Shown piece by piece: positions 33,083 to 41,267 of a stretch of DNA of 53,738 bases (position 1 is the stretch's first letter; each line of letters starts with the position of its first letter). Source of the DNA: Ga0074130 sp035565355 (GTDB lineage: Bacteria > Pseudomonadota > Gammaproteobacteria > Burkholderiales > Rhodocyclaceae); contig DATMSM010000063.1 in assembly GCA_035565355.1 (NCBI GenBank), forward strand, positions 1-53,738, in the 5' to 3' direction. The notes under the pieces are model-generated. The model had not been told where the DNA came from. It saw nothing but the letters and a program-made list of their open reading frames with translations, and searched no databases. Made by a program: the position numbers and the translations under genes.

Positions 33083-33616
33083 TCAGTCGTCGCCGGCCAC
33101 GCTGCCGTCCGGGAACAACTCCTCGGTAAAGCCGAACAAACGAAAATCGCGTATCCGCATCGGATACAGAATCCCGTCCAGATGGTCGCATTCATGCTGG
33201 ACCACGCGCGCATGAAAGCCGCCGACCTCGCGCTCGATGCGCTGGCCATAGGGATCAAAACCGCTGTAGCGCAAGCGGGTGTAGCGCGGCACCACACCGC
33301 GCATGCCAGGCACCGACAGGCAGCCCTCCCATCCGTCTTCCTCGTCGCTGGACAGCGCTTCAAGCAGTGGATTGATCAGCACCGTATAGGGCACCGTTTC
33401 CGCATCGGGATAGCGCGGGTTCTCTCCCACGCCGAAAATGACCACACGCAGATCCACGCCGATCTGCGGCGCCGCCAGGCCGGCGCCGTTCAGATGCGCC
33501 ATGGTGTCCTCCATGTCGGCAATCAGGGCGTGCAGCTCCGGAGTGTCGAAAGCCTCGACCGGCCGCGAAACCCGCAGCAGGCGCGGGTCACCCATGCGCA
33601 AGACAGGACGGATCAT
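33083..33616 (-). CDS. def: Peptide deformylase
   Basis: A 177-residue metalloenzyme that removes the formyl group from nascent proteins. All three motifs are present: GAGLAAPQIG (about residues 44-53), EGCLSVPG (about 94-101, Cys ligand) and HECDHLDG (about 138-145, two His ligands and catalytic Glu). I chose ATG 33616; the frame before it is not family-like and spans the stem-loop at 33663-33677. Confidence 0.96.
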   Translation of the reverse strand: MIRPVLRMGDPRLLRVSRPVEAFDTPELHALIADMEDTMAHLNGAGLAAPQIGVDLRVVIFGVGENPRYPDAETVPYTVLINPLLEALSSDEEDGWEGCLSVPGMRGVVPRYTRLRYSGFDPYGQRIEREVGGFHARVVQHECDHLDGILYPMRIRDFRLFGFTEELFPDGSVAGDD

Positions 33617-33662
33617 GGCCTCGCCATCCAAGGAAACGCCGGGCCGGCCCAAGTTTCCTTGC

Positions 33663-33677
33663 GCCCCCTCAGGGGGC
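33663..33677 (-). terminator. GC stem-loop between the phosphorylase gene and def
   Basis: GCCCCC-TCA-GGGGGC, a 6-bp perfect stem 31 bp after the phosphorylase gene stop. There is no T-run, so termination is uncertain. Confidence 0.4.
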
Positions 33678-33707
33678 AGCAAGTCGCTTTTACGCGCGCG
33701 GGGGCGG

Positions 33708-34448
33708 TCATTTCGCGGCGAAATGTTCGAGCAAGCGGCGCACACGCGCCAGCCAGACATGCTGCACCTGCTCGATATCCTTGAAGTGGATGCCCTGCTC
33801 CGAGTCGCCGCGGCCGGCCGCCCAATTGACGGAAAGACAGATCGCCGCGTAGGCGAGGTCGGCTTCGCGCGCCAGCACGGCCTCAGGCATGCCGGTCATG
33901 CCGACAATATCGACACCGTCACGCTCCAGGCGATTGATCTCCGCCGCCGTTTCAAGGCGCGGCCCCTGGGTGGCGCCATAGACGGCGCCATTGATGACGT
34001 GCTCGCCGACGGCATGAAAGGTCTCGATCAGGCCGCTGCGCAATTCACCATCGTAGGGAAGGGTGAAGTCGGTATGAACCACGCGTGCATCATGCCCGTC
34101 ATAGAAGGTCGAGGCGCGGTCGCTGGTGTAGTCCACGATCTGATGCGGCACGATCAGTGTGCCCGGCGGCATGTCATTGCGTATCGCCCCGACCGAGGCC
34201 ACCGAAACGATGCGGACGGTCTCTGCCGCATGCTTGAGCGCCCAGATATTGGCGCGGTAATTGACCTTATGCGGCGGAATCGAGTGACCGTGGCCGTGAC
34301 GGGCCAGAAACACCACCGGCTTGCCGCCCAGGGTGCCGAAAGTCAGCGGCGCCGAGGGTTCGCCGTAGGGAGTGCGCACGACTTCGCGGCGCGTAATGTC
34401 AAGATTGGCCAGTTGAGTCAGGCCGCTACCACCGATGATTGCCAGCAT
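33708..34448 (-). CDS. S-methyl-5'-thioinosine phosphorylase
   Basis: A 246-residue PNP/MTAP-family enzyme. Phosphate-binding IIGGSGL (about residues 4-10) and RHGHGHSIPPHKVNYRANIW-type sequence (RHG...NYRA) are present, as is GMTGMPEA. The base-binding position reads LSVNWAAG, with Asn where adenine-specific MTA phosphorylases have Asp; Asn is the mark of 6-oxopurine use. This suggests methylthioinosine rather than methylthioadenosine as substrate, as reported for the Pseudomonas aeruginosa PA3004 enzyme. Hypoxanthine released could be used by Hpt (37731-38294). Confidence 0.85.
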   Translation of the reverse strand: MLAIIGGSGLTQLANLDITRREVVRTPYGEPSAPLTFGTLGGKPVVFLARHGHGHSIPPHKVNYRANIWALKHAAETVRIVSVASVGAIRNDMPPGTLIVPHQIVDYTSDRASTFYDGHDARVVHTDFTLPYDGELRSGLIETFHAVGEHVINGAVYGATQGPRLETAAEINRLERDGVDIVGMTGMPEAVLAREADLAYAAICLSVNWAAGRGDSEQGIHFKDIEQVQHVWLARVRRLLEHFAAK

Positions 34449-34514
34449 GGAGTGAATTTATGGTCGCTAGTTGTTGATTTCATGGAAGTCTAACATGGCT
34501 GAAACACGCTCCCA

Positions 34515-34523
34515 TGCTAGAAT
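34515..34523 (+). promoter_or_regulatory. Extended -10 promoter of bipA
   Basis: TGCTAGAAT gives a TGn extended -10 with TAGAAT (5 of 6), 61 bp before the bipA ATG. The -35 region is weak, as is usual with an extended -10. Confidence 0.55.
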
Positions 34524-34583
34524 ACGCGCCCTTTTTGGGGTCTCCGCCCCTTTCGTTCTTTCGTTCCTCACTCGGACTCCACC

Positions 34584-36398
34584 ATGTCACGCGCTCTTCG
34601 CAACATTGCCATCATTGCCCACGTCGACCACGGCAAGACAACTCTCGTCGACCAACTCCTGCGTCAGTCCGGCACTTTCGCCGCTCACCAGCAAGTGGAT
34701 GAGCGCGTCATGGACAGCGGTGACATCGAAAAAGAACGTGGCATCACGATTCTGGCCAAGAACACCGCCATCGACTACGAAGGCACCCACATCAACATCG
34801 TCGACACCCCGGGCCACGCCGACTTCGGCGGCGAAGTGGAACGCGTGCTGGGCATGGTCGACGGCGTCGTACTGTTGGTCGATGCAGTCGAAGGCCCGAT
34901 GCCGCAAACGCGCTTCGTGACCAAGAAGGCACTCGCCCTTGGCCTGCGTCCCATCGTCGTGATCAACAAGGTTGACCGTCCGGGCGCGCGTCCGGACTGG
35001 GTTGTCGATCAGACTTTCGATCTGTTCGACAAGCTCGGCGCCACCGATGAGCAACTCGACTTCCCCATCATCTACGCTTCGGGTCTGAATGGCTTTGCCA
35101 AGCTCGACCTGAAGGAAGAGTCGGACAATATGCGTCCGCTGTTCGAGACCGTGCTGAAGCACGTGCCGAGCCCTCCGGGTGATCCGGAAGCACCGCTGCA
35201 ACTGCAACTGGCTGCACTGGACTACTCCACCTACACCGGCCGTCTGGGTGTTGGTCGCGTGATTAACGGTCGCATCAAGCCGGGTCAGCACGTCGTCGTC
35301 ATGAACCACGACGAGCAAGTCGCCTCCGGCCGTATCAATCAAGTGCTGGGCTTCAAGGGCCTGGAGCGCGTGCCGGTTGAATCCGCCGAAGCCGGCGACA
35401 TCATCATCATTTCCGGCCTCGACGACATCGGCATCGGCGTCACCATCTGCGACAAGGATAACCCCATCGGTCTGCCGGTCATCGGCGTCGACGAGCCGAC
35501 CCTGACCATGGACTTCATGGTGAACTCCTCGCCGCTGGCCGGCACCGAGGGCAAGTTCGTGACCTCGCGCCAGATCCGCGACCGCCTGACCAAGGAACTG
35601 CTGACCAACGTCGCCCTGCGCGTTGAAGATACGCCCGACTCGGACGTCTTCCGCGTCTCCGGCCGTGGCGAACTGCACTTGACCATCCTGCTGGAAAACA
35701 TGCGTCGCGAAGGCTTTGAAATCGCCGTCGCCAAGCCGCGTGTCGTGTACAGGGAAATCAACGGCGAGAAGTGCGAGCCCTACGAAAACCTGACCATCGA
35801 CGTCGAAGACGCGCACCAGGGCAGCATCATGGAAGAAATCGGTCGTCGCCGCGGCGAACTGACCAATATGGAGTCCGACGGTCGCGGCCGTACCCGCCTC
35901 GAGTACCACATCCCCGCGCGCGGCCTGATCGGCTTCCAATCCGACTTCATGACCATGACGCGCGGCACCGGCCTGATCAGCCACGTGTTTGACGACTACG
36001 CCCCGGTCAAGGCCGACCTGCCGGGCCGTCACAACGGCGTTCTGATCTCGCAAGACAATGGCGAAGCCGTCGCTTATGCCCTGTGGAAGCTGGATGATCG
36101 CGGCCGCATGTTTGTGTCCCCCGGCGACAAGCTGTACGAAGGCATGATCATCGGCATCCACTCGCGCGACAACGATCTGGTCGTCAACCCGATCAAGGGC
36201 AAGCAACTGACCAACGTGCGCGCCTCGGGCACCGACGAAGCCGTGCGCCTGACCCCGCCGGTCAAGCTGACCCTGGAATCGGCCGTCGAATTCATCGACG
36301 ACGACGAACTGGTCGAAATCACGCCGCAGACCATCCGCATCCGCAAGCGCCACCTGCTTGAGCATGAACGCAAGCGTGCATCGCGCGCCGAAGCCTGA
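34584..36398 (+). CDS. typA: Translational GTPase BipA/TypA
   Basis: A 604-residue ribosome-associated GTPase. The G motifs are AHVDHGKTT (about residues 12-20), RGIT (about 53), DTPGHADFGGEVERVL (about 73-88) and NKVD (about 127). Domains resembling EF-G II, III and V and the BipA-specific C-terminal domain follow. It acts in ribosome assembly and stress adaptation. A strong terminator follows. Confidence 0.98.
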   Translation: MSRALRNIAIIAHVDHGKTTLVDQLLRQSGTFAAHQQVDERVMDSGDIEKERGITILAKNTAIDYEGTHINIVDTPGHADFGGEVERVLGMVDGVVLLVDAVEGPMPQTRFVTKKALALGLRPIVVINKVDRPGARPDWVVDQTFDLFDKLGATDEQLDFPIIYASGLNGFAKLDLKEESDNMRPLFETVLKHVPSPPGDPEAPLQLQLAALDYSTYTGRLGVGRVINGRIKPGQHVVVMNHDEQVASGRINQVLGFKGLERVPVESAEAGDIIIISGLDDIGIGVTICDKDNPIGLPVIGVDEPTLTMDFMVNSSPLAGTEGKFVTSRQIRDRLTKELLTNVALRVEDTPDSDVFRVSGRGELHLTILLENMRREGFEIAVAKPRVVYREINGEKCEPYENLTIDVEDAHQGSIMEEIGRRRGELTNMESDGRGRTRLEYHIPARGLIGFQSDFMTMTRGTGLISHVFDDYAPVKADLPGRHNGVLISQDNGEAVAYALWKLDDRGRMFVSPGDKLYEGMIIGIHSRDNDLVVNPIKGKQLTNVRASGTDEAVRLTPPVKLTLESAVEFIDDDELVEITPQTIRIRKRHLLEHERKRASRAEA

Positions 36399-36411
36399 TC
36401 GCTTCAGCATG

Positions 36412-36442
36412 AAAAAAGGCCTCGCAATCGCGAGGCCTTTTT
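36412..36442 (+). terminator. Intrinsic terminator after typA
   Basis: AAAAAAGGCCTCGC-AATC-GCGAGGCCTTTTT: an 8-bp GC stem flanked by A- and T-runs. It can work in both directions and so also serves the converging HPP-CBS gene. Confidence 0.92.
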
Positions 36443-36461
36443 CTTTGTGGCGGCCGGCGTA

Positions 36462-37646
36462 TCAGCCGCTGATCAGCTTGTGCCCGTACAGCGCATTGAT
36501 CATGTCGGCCTGAGTGAGTAGGCCGGCCAGCTTGCGGTCTTCGTCGAGCACAGGAATATGCCGCAGCCCGTGCTCCGCAATCAGCGGCACGAGATCGACG
36601 ATGGACTGATTGAGGCTTACCGTCTTGACGTTGTCGGTCATGATCTGGCCGACCACTTCCGGCTTGTCGTCGTGCGTCTTGCCGCTGCGGTGCAGCAGAT
36701 GGCGGATCTTGCCCTTGAAGCCGACATAGGTTTCAACGCCGGCATGCTCCATGAAGTCGATCGGCGTAACGATGCCGATCACGCGGCGGCCGCGATCGAG
36801 CACCGGCAAGGCCTTGAGCTTGTGCGTATGCAGGAGGCGCCAGGCCTCGTCGAGGTAGGTGCCGAATTCGACGCTGATGACATCGGTGCGCATGATGTCA
36901 CCGCAGGTCATTTCGCCGAAACGGCGCTTGTAGGCCAGCGCCTCGACCTGAATGAAGATCTGCTCCAGATCCTCACGGCTGATATCGAGCAAGCGGTTGT
37001 AGCTCTTGAGTACCGTATCCAGCTCATCGGCGGAGAAACCCAGGCTGGTGGTGCGTGGCGCCTCGCCGGCCTTGGCCCCCGGTGCGGGCGGTACAAGCTG
37101 TGGCGAGTGTGGATACTTTCTCCCCACTGCATTGTTGTAGAGCACCGCCAGCAGAGCGATGATGAAGGAGTTGAGCATCACCGGCACCAGCACAAAGCTG
37201 TATCCCGCGGCATGCACCGCCGGGCCGCCCATCACCATGGTTAGCGCCACCGCTCCACTTGGCGGATGTATGCAGCGGAGCATGAACATGGCGGCGATCG
37301 ACAGCGATACCGCCAGCGATGCCGCGACCACGGGCGCGCCGACAAAGAAAATCTTGGTGCAGGTAACACCGATCAGTGCCGCACAGAGATTGCCGCCCAT
37401 CACCGACCAGGGCTGGGCCAGCGGACTGGAAGGCACCGCAAACAGAAGCACAGCGGATGCGCCCATGGGCGCAATCAGCCAGGCTGTGGCCCCGGCGTCA
37501 CCGACAATCGCATAGGTAATGACCCCGGTCAGCGCGATACCGAACAAGGCGCCGGCGCAACTGCGCATGCGCTCGAAGCGGTCGGCCATGGGCTGGTAGG
37601 GGAAAAAACTGCGTAGCCATTCGCGGCTAATGAGAGGTTCGGACAT
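36462..37646 (-). CDS. HPP-family membrane protein with two CBS domains
   Basis: A 394-residue protein. The N-terminal part (about residues 25-180) is an HPP-family four-helix membrane domain with the diagnostic CIHPPSGAVALTMV. A linker leads to two CBS domains (about 235-300 and 330-390; DIMRTDVISVEFG and IMTDNVKTVSLNQ start them). CBS pairs often bind adenine nucleotides. Some HPP proteins of chloroplasts carry nitrite, so nitrite transport or export is a possible role here, unproven. The start at 37646 is fixed by AGGAGG 8 nt upstream; the longer frame to 37688 crosses an operator-like palindrome. Confidence 0.9.
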   Translation of the reverse strand: MSEPLISREWLRSFFPYQPMADRFERMRSCAGALFGIALTGVITYAIVGDAGATAWLIAPMGASAVLLFAVPSSPLAQPWSVMGGNLCAALIGVTCTKIFFVGAPVVAASLAVSLSIAAMFMLRCIHPPSGAVALTMVMGGPAVHAAGYSFVLVPVMLNSFIIALLAVLYNNAVGRKYPHSPQLVPPAPGAKAGEAPRTTSLGFSADELDTVLKSYNRLLDISREDLEQIFIQVEALAYKRRFGEMTCGDIMRTDVISVEFGTYLDEAWRLLHTHKLKALPVLDRGRRVIGIVTPIDFMEHAGVETYVGFKGKIRHLLHRSGKTHDDKPEVVGQIMTDNVKTVSLNQSIVDLVPLIAEHGLRHIPVLDEDRKLAGLLTQADMINALYGHKLISG

Positions 37647-37672
37647 GGGTCCGTCCTCCTTTCGTATAAAGC

Positions 37673-37687
37673 TGCATTTGAAATGCA
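37673..37687 (-). promoter_or_regulatory. NsrR-like operator upstream of the HPP-CBS gene
   Basis: TGCATTT-G-AAATGCA is a perfect 7-1-7 palindrome and matches the core of the NsrR (NO-sensing repressor) motif ATGCATTT-N-AAATGCAT. It lies 27-41 bp before the start codon, a position where a repressor would block transcription. Confidence 0.6.
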
Positions 37688-37707
37688 ATAATAACTCAGG
37701 AATTCTC

Positions 37708-37725
37708 CGCCTGAATACCCAGGCG
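37708..37725 (-). repeat. Small stem-loop after hpt
   Basis: CGCCTG-AATACC-CAGGCG directly after the hpt stop, without a T-run. It is a possible mRNA-end hairpin between hpt and the HPP-CBS gene. Confidence 0.35.
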
Positions 37726-37730
37726 TATTT

Positions 37731-38294
37731 CTATTCCTTCAGCGCGTAGATCGCCGGCAGATTGCGCCAGGCACCGCTCACATCCATACCGAACCCGAAG
37801 ACATAGCGATCCGGCAGGGTCAGCCCGACGTAATCGGCGTATAGGGGTTTGCTGCGGCCAATATCCTTGTCGGCGAAGACCGCCGTCACGCACTCGGCCG
37901 CACCGGCATCGAGCAAATGCTGACGAATCGCCGCCAGCGTAATACCTTCGTCGAGAATATCGTCCAGCAGCAGCACGGTGCGGCCGACCACTGAAATGCG
38001 CGGCTCCACCACCCAGCGCAATTGCCCGCCCGAAGTCTCGTCGCCGTAGCGGGTGGCGTGGACGTAATCGAAGTCGAGCGGAAAATCGAGCTGCGGCAGC
38101 AACTGCCCGGTGAACACGACAGCACCGCCCATCACCGAAACCACCAGCGGATTGCGCTCGCGCAGGGCGATACTCAACTCGCCAGCCAGGCGCGAGACGG
38201 CATTGCTCACCTCCTCTGCCGAGCAGATGAGATCGGCAGAGGCCAGTAGCGCGCGCGCTTCCTGTGGGTTCACGCGCCGCGCCCTGCCAGCCAC
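37731..38294 (-). CDS. hpt: Hypoxanthine-guanine phosphoribosyltransferase
   Basis: A 187-residue purine salvage enzyme. The PRPP-binding signature is VLLLDDILDEGITL (about residues 107-120), preceded by the SVMGGAVVF loop (about 53). The aromatic base-binding region includes YVGLTLPDRYVFGFG. It overlaps galU by 25 bp. It may use hypoxanthine from the methylthioinosine phosphorylase, though the two genes are 3 kb apart. Confidence 0.93.
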   Translation of the reverse strand: MAGRARRVNPQEARALLASADLICSAEEVSNAVSRLAGELSIALRERNPLVVSVMGGAVVFTGQLLPQLDFPLDFDYVHATRYGDETSGGQLRWVVEPRISVVGRTVLLLDDILDEGITLAAIRQHLLDAGAAECVTAVFADKDIGRSKPLYADYVGLTLPDRYVFGFGMDVSGAWRNLPAIYALKE

Positions 38295-39139
38295 TCGGCG
38301 AACTCGGCGCCGACCTCGGCATGCTTGCGGCCGAGCTCGACGGTGGCCTGCAGATAGCCAAGCTTGGAGCCGCAGTCATAGCGCACGCCGTCGTAGCGAT
38401 AAGCCAGCACCTGTTCCTCCTTGAGCAGAGCGGCGATGCCGTCAGTCAGCTGGATTTCGCCGCCGGCACCCGGCTTGGCGGTTTCCAGATAATGGAAGAT
38501 GCGCGGCGTCAGTACATAGCGACCAACCACCGCCAGCGTGGACGGCGCATCCTCGGGCTTGGGTTTTTCGACGATGGCGCTCATGGCTTCCACCCGCTCG
38601 GCCAGCGGCGTGGCGGCGACAATGCCGTAGCTGCGCGTGTCCTCGCGCGGCACGTCCTGCACGCCGAGCACGGAGCAACGGTAGTAGTCGTACTTCTCGA
38701 CCATCTGCCGCATCACCGGGACCTTGCCGTCAAGCAGGTCATCGGCCAGGAGCACGGCAAAGGGCTCGTCGCCGACCGCTGGCTTGGCGCACAGCACCGC
38801 ATGCCCGAGGCCGAGCGGTTCCGCCTGGCGGATATAGATGCAATTCACATGGCTGGGCAGGATGCCGCGAACGACTGCGAGAAGATCATTTTTCTGCTTG
38901 CGCTCAAGCTCGGCTTCGAGTTCGGTGGCCTTGTCGAAGTGATCCTCGATGGCACGCTTGCTGCGCCCGGTGACGAAGATCAGATCAGTCACACCCGCCG
39001 CAATCGCTTCCTCCACGGCGTACTGGATCAGCGGCTTGTCGACGACGGGCATCATCTCCTTGGGACTGGCCTTGGTCGCCGGCAGGAAGCGCGTGCCGAG
39101 ACCGGCGACGGGAAATACGGCCTTACGTACGGATTTCAT
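38270..39139 (-). CDS. galU: UTP-glucose-1-phosphate uridylyltransferase
   Basis: A 289-residue nucleotidyltransferase that makes UDP-glucose for polysaccharide and lipopolysaccharide synthesis. The N-terminal signature is VFPVAGLGTRFLPATKASPK (residues 8-27), with the KPLIQYAVEEA motif (about 36). LLADDLLDG and GIVAATP are also present. The start overlaps the end of ligA by 17 bp, and its end overlaps hpt by 25 bp. Confidence 0.96.
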   Translation of the reverse strand: MKSVRKAVFPVAGLGTRFLPATKASPKEMMPVVDKPLIQYAVEEAIAAGVTDLIFVTGRSKRAIEDHFDKATELEAELERKQKNDLLAVVRGILPSHVNCIYIRQAEPLGLGHAVLCAKPAVGDEPFAVLLADDLLDGKVPVMRQMVEKYDYYRCSVLGVQDVPREDTRSYGIVAATPLAERVEAMSAIVEKPKPEDAPSTLAVVGRYVLTPRIFHYLETAKPGAGGEIQLTDGIAALLKEEQVLAYRYDGVRYDCGSKLGYLQATVELGRKHAEVGAEFAEWLAGRGA

Positions 39140-41180
39140 GATTCAGCAGCTCCCTCAATTGAATTTCGTCAAGAATGACCAGCCCCAATTCCTGGGCCTT
39201 GCTCAGTTTGCTGCCCGCCTCGGCACCGGCGACCACATAGTCCGTCTTCTTCGACACCGAACCGGCGACCTTGCCGCCCTGCGCCTCTATCAGGGCCTTG
39301 GCTTCGTCGCGGCCCAGGCTGGGCAGCGTGCCGGTCAGCACAAAGGTCTTGCCGTTGAAGGGCAAGGCCTCACGCCGCACCGGTTCGCCCTCGGGCCAGC
39401 TCACGCCGGCAGCGCGCAATTGTTCCATGACTTCGACATTGTGCGGCTGATCCAGGAAATGGCGGATCGAGGCCGCCACCACCGGACCGACATCCGGCAC
39501 CTCCTGCAAGGCAGCTTCATCAGCCGCAATCAGCGCGTCCAGATTGCCGAAATGCTGGGCCAGATCGCGGGCTGTCGCTTCGCCGACATTGCGTATGCCC
39601 AGGGCATAGATAAAGCGCGGCAGTGTCGTAGTGCGGCTCAGCGCAATCGCTTCCAGCAGATTGGCGGCGGACTTCTCGGCCATGCGCTCGAGATTGGCGA
39701 TGGCCAGCACACCCAGCTTGTAGATGTCGGCCGGTGTGCGCAGGATGGCGTTATCCACCATCTGTTCAACTAGCTTCTCGCCCAGGCCCTCGATATCCAG
39801 CGCCTTGCGCGAGGCAAAATGGATGATGGCCTGCTTGCGCTGAGCCGGACAGAACAAGCCACCGGTACAGCGCGCCACGGCTTCGCCTTCGGGTTTTTCG
39901 ACCTCGGAGCCGCAGGCAGGACAATGCGTCGGCCGTGCATATGGCGCATACAGTGGTTCATTGCCGAAAATATCCTGCATCGGCCGCTGGTCGAGGACAA
40001 CCGAAACGACTTCGGGAATCACGTCACCGGCACGGCGCACGATCACGGTGTCGCCGATGCGCACATCCTTGCGCCGCGCCTCGTCCTCGTTATGCAGGGT
40101 CGCGTTGGTCACGGTCACGCCGCCGACGAAGACCGGCTTCAGACGCGCCACAGGCGTAATCGCACCAGTGCGGCCGACCTGCTCCTCGATGGCCTCGACC
40201 GTGGTCATGGCCTCTTCGGCCGGATACTTGTGCGCCACCGCCCAGCGCGGCTCGCGGGTGCGAAAACCGAGGCGTTGCTGCAGCGCCAGCGAGTTCACTT
40301 TGTACACAACCCCGTCGATATCGAATGGCAGTTGATGGCGAATGTCGCGGATCCTGGCGTGAAAGGCAATCAGCCCTTCGGCTCCTTGCACCACATCGCG
40401 ATAACTGCTCACCGGCAGGCCGAAGGCGGCGAGCGCATCCAGCACACCACTGTGGGTGGCCGGCGGTGCCCAGCCACGCGTTTCACCCAGGCCGTAGGCA
40501 AAGAAGGACAGCGGCCGCTGCGCGGCCAGTTTCGGATCAAGCTGGCGGATGCTGCCGGCAGCCCCGTTGCGCGGATTGACCAACGGCGTCAGGCCCTTCT
40601 CGCGTTGCTTGGCGTTGTAACGTTCGAAGTCGGGCCGGCTCATATAGGCTTCGCCGCGCACCTCAAGCACTTCCGGAATCTCTTCACCGATCAGGCGCAA
40701 AGGGATCTGCCGCACGGTGCGGATGTTCTGCGTCACCTCCTCGCCGGTCTCGCCGTCGCCGCGCGTTGCGGCTTGCACGAGAATACCGTTCTCGTAGCGC
40801 AGATTGATGGCCAGACCGTCGAACTTCAGTTCGGCGGCATACTCGACCGGCGCCGCATCCTCGCTCAGTTCGAGATCGCGGCGCACGCGCCCGTCGAAGG
40901 CCTGCGCACCGCTGGCTTCGGTATCGGTCTCAGTCTGGATCGAGAGCATGGGCACGACATGTCGCACCTGTGGGAAATGCGGCAAGGGCTGGCCGCCGAC
41001 GCGTAACGTCGGCGAGTCAGGCGTAAGCAAGTCGGGATGCTCGGCCTCGATGGCCTGCAATTCGCGGAACAGCTTGTCGTACTCGGCGTCCGGAATCGTC
41101 GGTGTATCGAGAACGTAATAGGCGTGGTTGTGGCGGCTCAGCTCGTCCCGCAACCACGCAGCCCGCGCTGCGACTTCCAT
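39123..41180 (-). CDS. ligA: NAD-dependent DNA ligase
   Basis: A 685-residue ligase that seals nicks using NAD. Order of domains: Ia (about residues 1-65; HNHAYYVLDTPTIPDAEYD), adenylation domain with catalytic KFDGLAINL (about K118), OB fold, zinc finger (CPACGS ... CTGGLFCPAQR, about 415-440), helix-hairpin-helix region and C-terminal BRCT (about 605-685; LTGTLPSLGRDEA). Length is usual. It forms an overlapping run with galU and hpt. Confidence 0.98.
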   Translation of the reverse strand: MEVAARAAWLRDELSRHNHAYYVLDTPTIPDAEYDKLFRELQAIEAEHPDLLTPDSPTLRVGGQPLPHFPQVRHVVPMLSIQTETDTEASGAQAFDGRVRRDLELSEDAAPVEYAAELKFDGLAINLRYENGILVQAATRGDGETGEEVTQNIRTVRQIPLRLIGEEIPEVLEVRGEAYMSRPDFERYNAKQREKGLTPLVNPRNGAAGSIRQLDPKLAAQRPLSFFAYGLGETRGWAPPATHSGVLDALAAFGLPVSSYRDVVQGAEGLIAFHARIRDIRHQLPFDIDGVVYKVNSLALQQRLGFRTREPRWAVAHKYPAEEAMTTVEAIEEQVGRTGAITPVARLKPVFVGGVTVTNATLHNEDEARRKDVRIGDTVIVRRAGDVIPEVVSVVLDQRPMQDIFGNEPLYAPYARPTHCPACGSEVEKPEGEAVARCTGGLFCPAQRKQAIIHFASRKALDIEGLGEKLVEQMVDNAILRTPADIYKLGVLAIANLERMAEKSAANLLEAIALSRTTTLPRFIYALGIRNVGEATARDLAQHFGNLDALIAADEAALQEVPDVGPVVAASIRHFLDQPHNVEVMEQLRAAGVSWPEGEPVRREALPFNGKTFVLTGTLPSLGRDEAKALIEAQGGKVAGSVSKKTDYVVAGAEAGSKLSKAQELGLVILDEIQLRELLNHEIRT

Positions 41181-41195
41181 CAGAACAACTCAAGA

Positions 41196-41210
41196 AGGGG
41201 CAGCGCCCCT
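41196..41210 (-). terminator. Stem-loop between the zipA-like gene and ligA
   Basis: AGGGGC-GCT-GCCCCT on the minus strand, followed by TTCTT, between the zipA-like stop (41268) and the ligA start (41180). It is weak as a terminator and may only attenuate. Confidence 0.35.
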
Positions 41211-41267
41211 TGGGCTCCCGCGCTTGCGCGACGGGAAATAAAAAACGGGGAAAGCACCAATGTCTTC

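Noticed and set aside
34471..34920. Alternative plus-strand frame over the start of typA
   Set aside because: It overlaps the conserved GTPase domain in another frame and has Ser/Thr-rich shadow composition.
34587..36410. Minus-strand reading frame of about 607 codons opposite typA
   Set aside because: Antisense shadow of a highly conserved gene; its composition is that of a reversed GC-rich frame.
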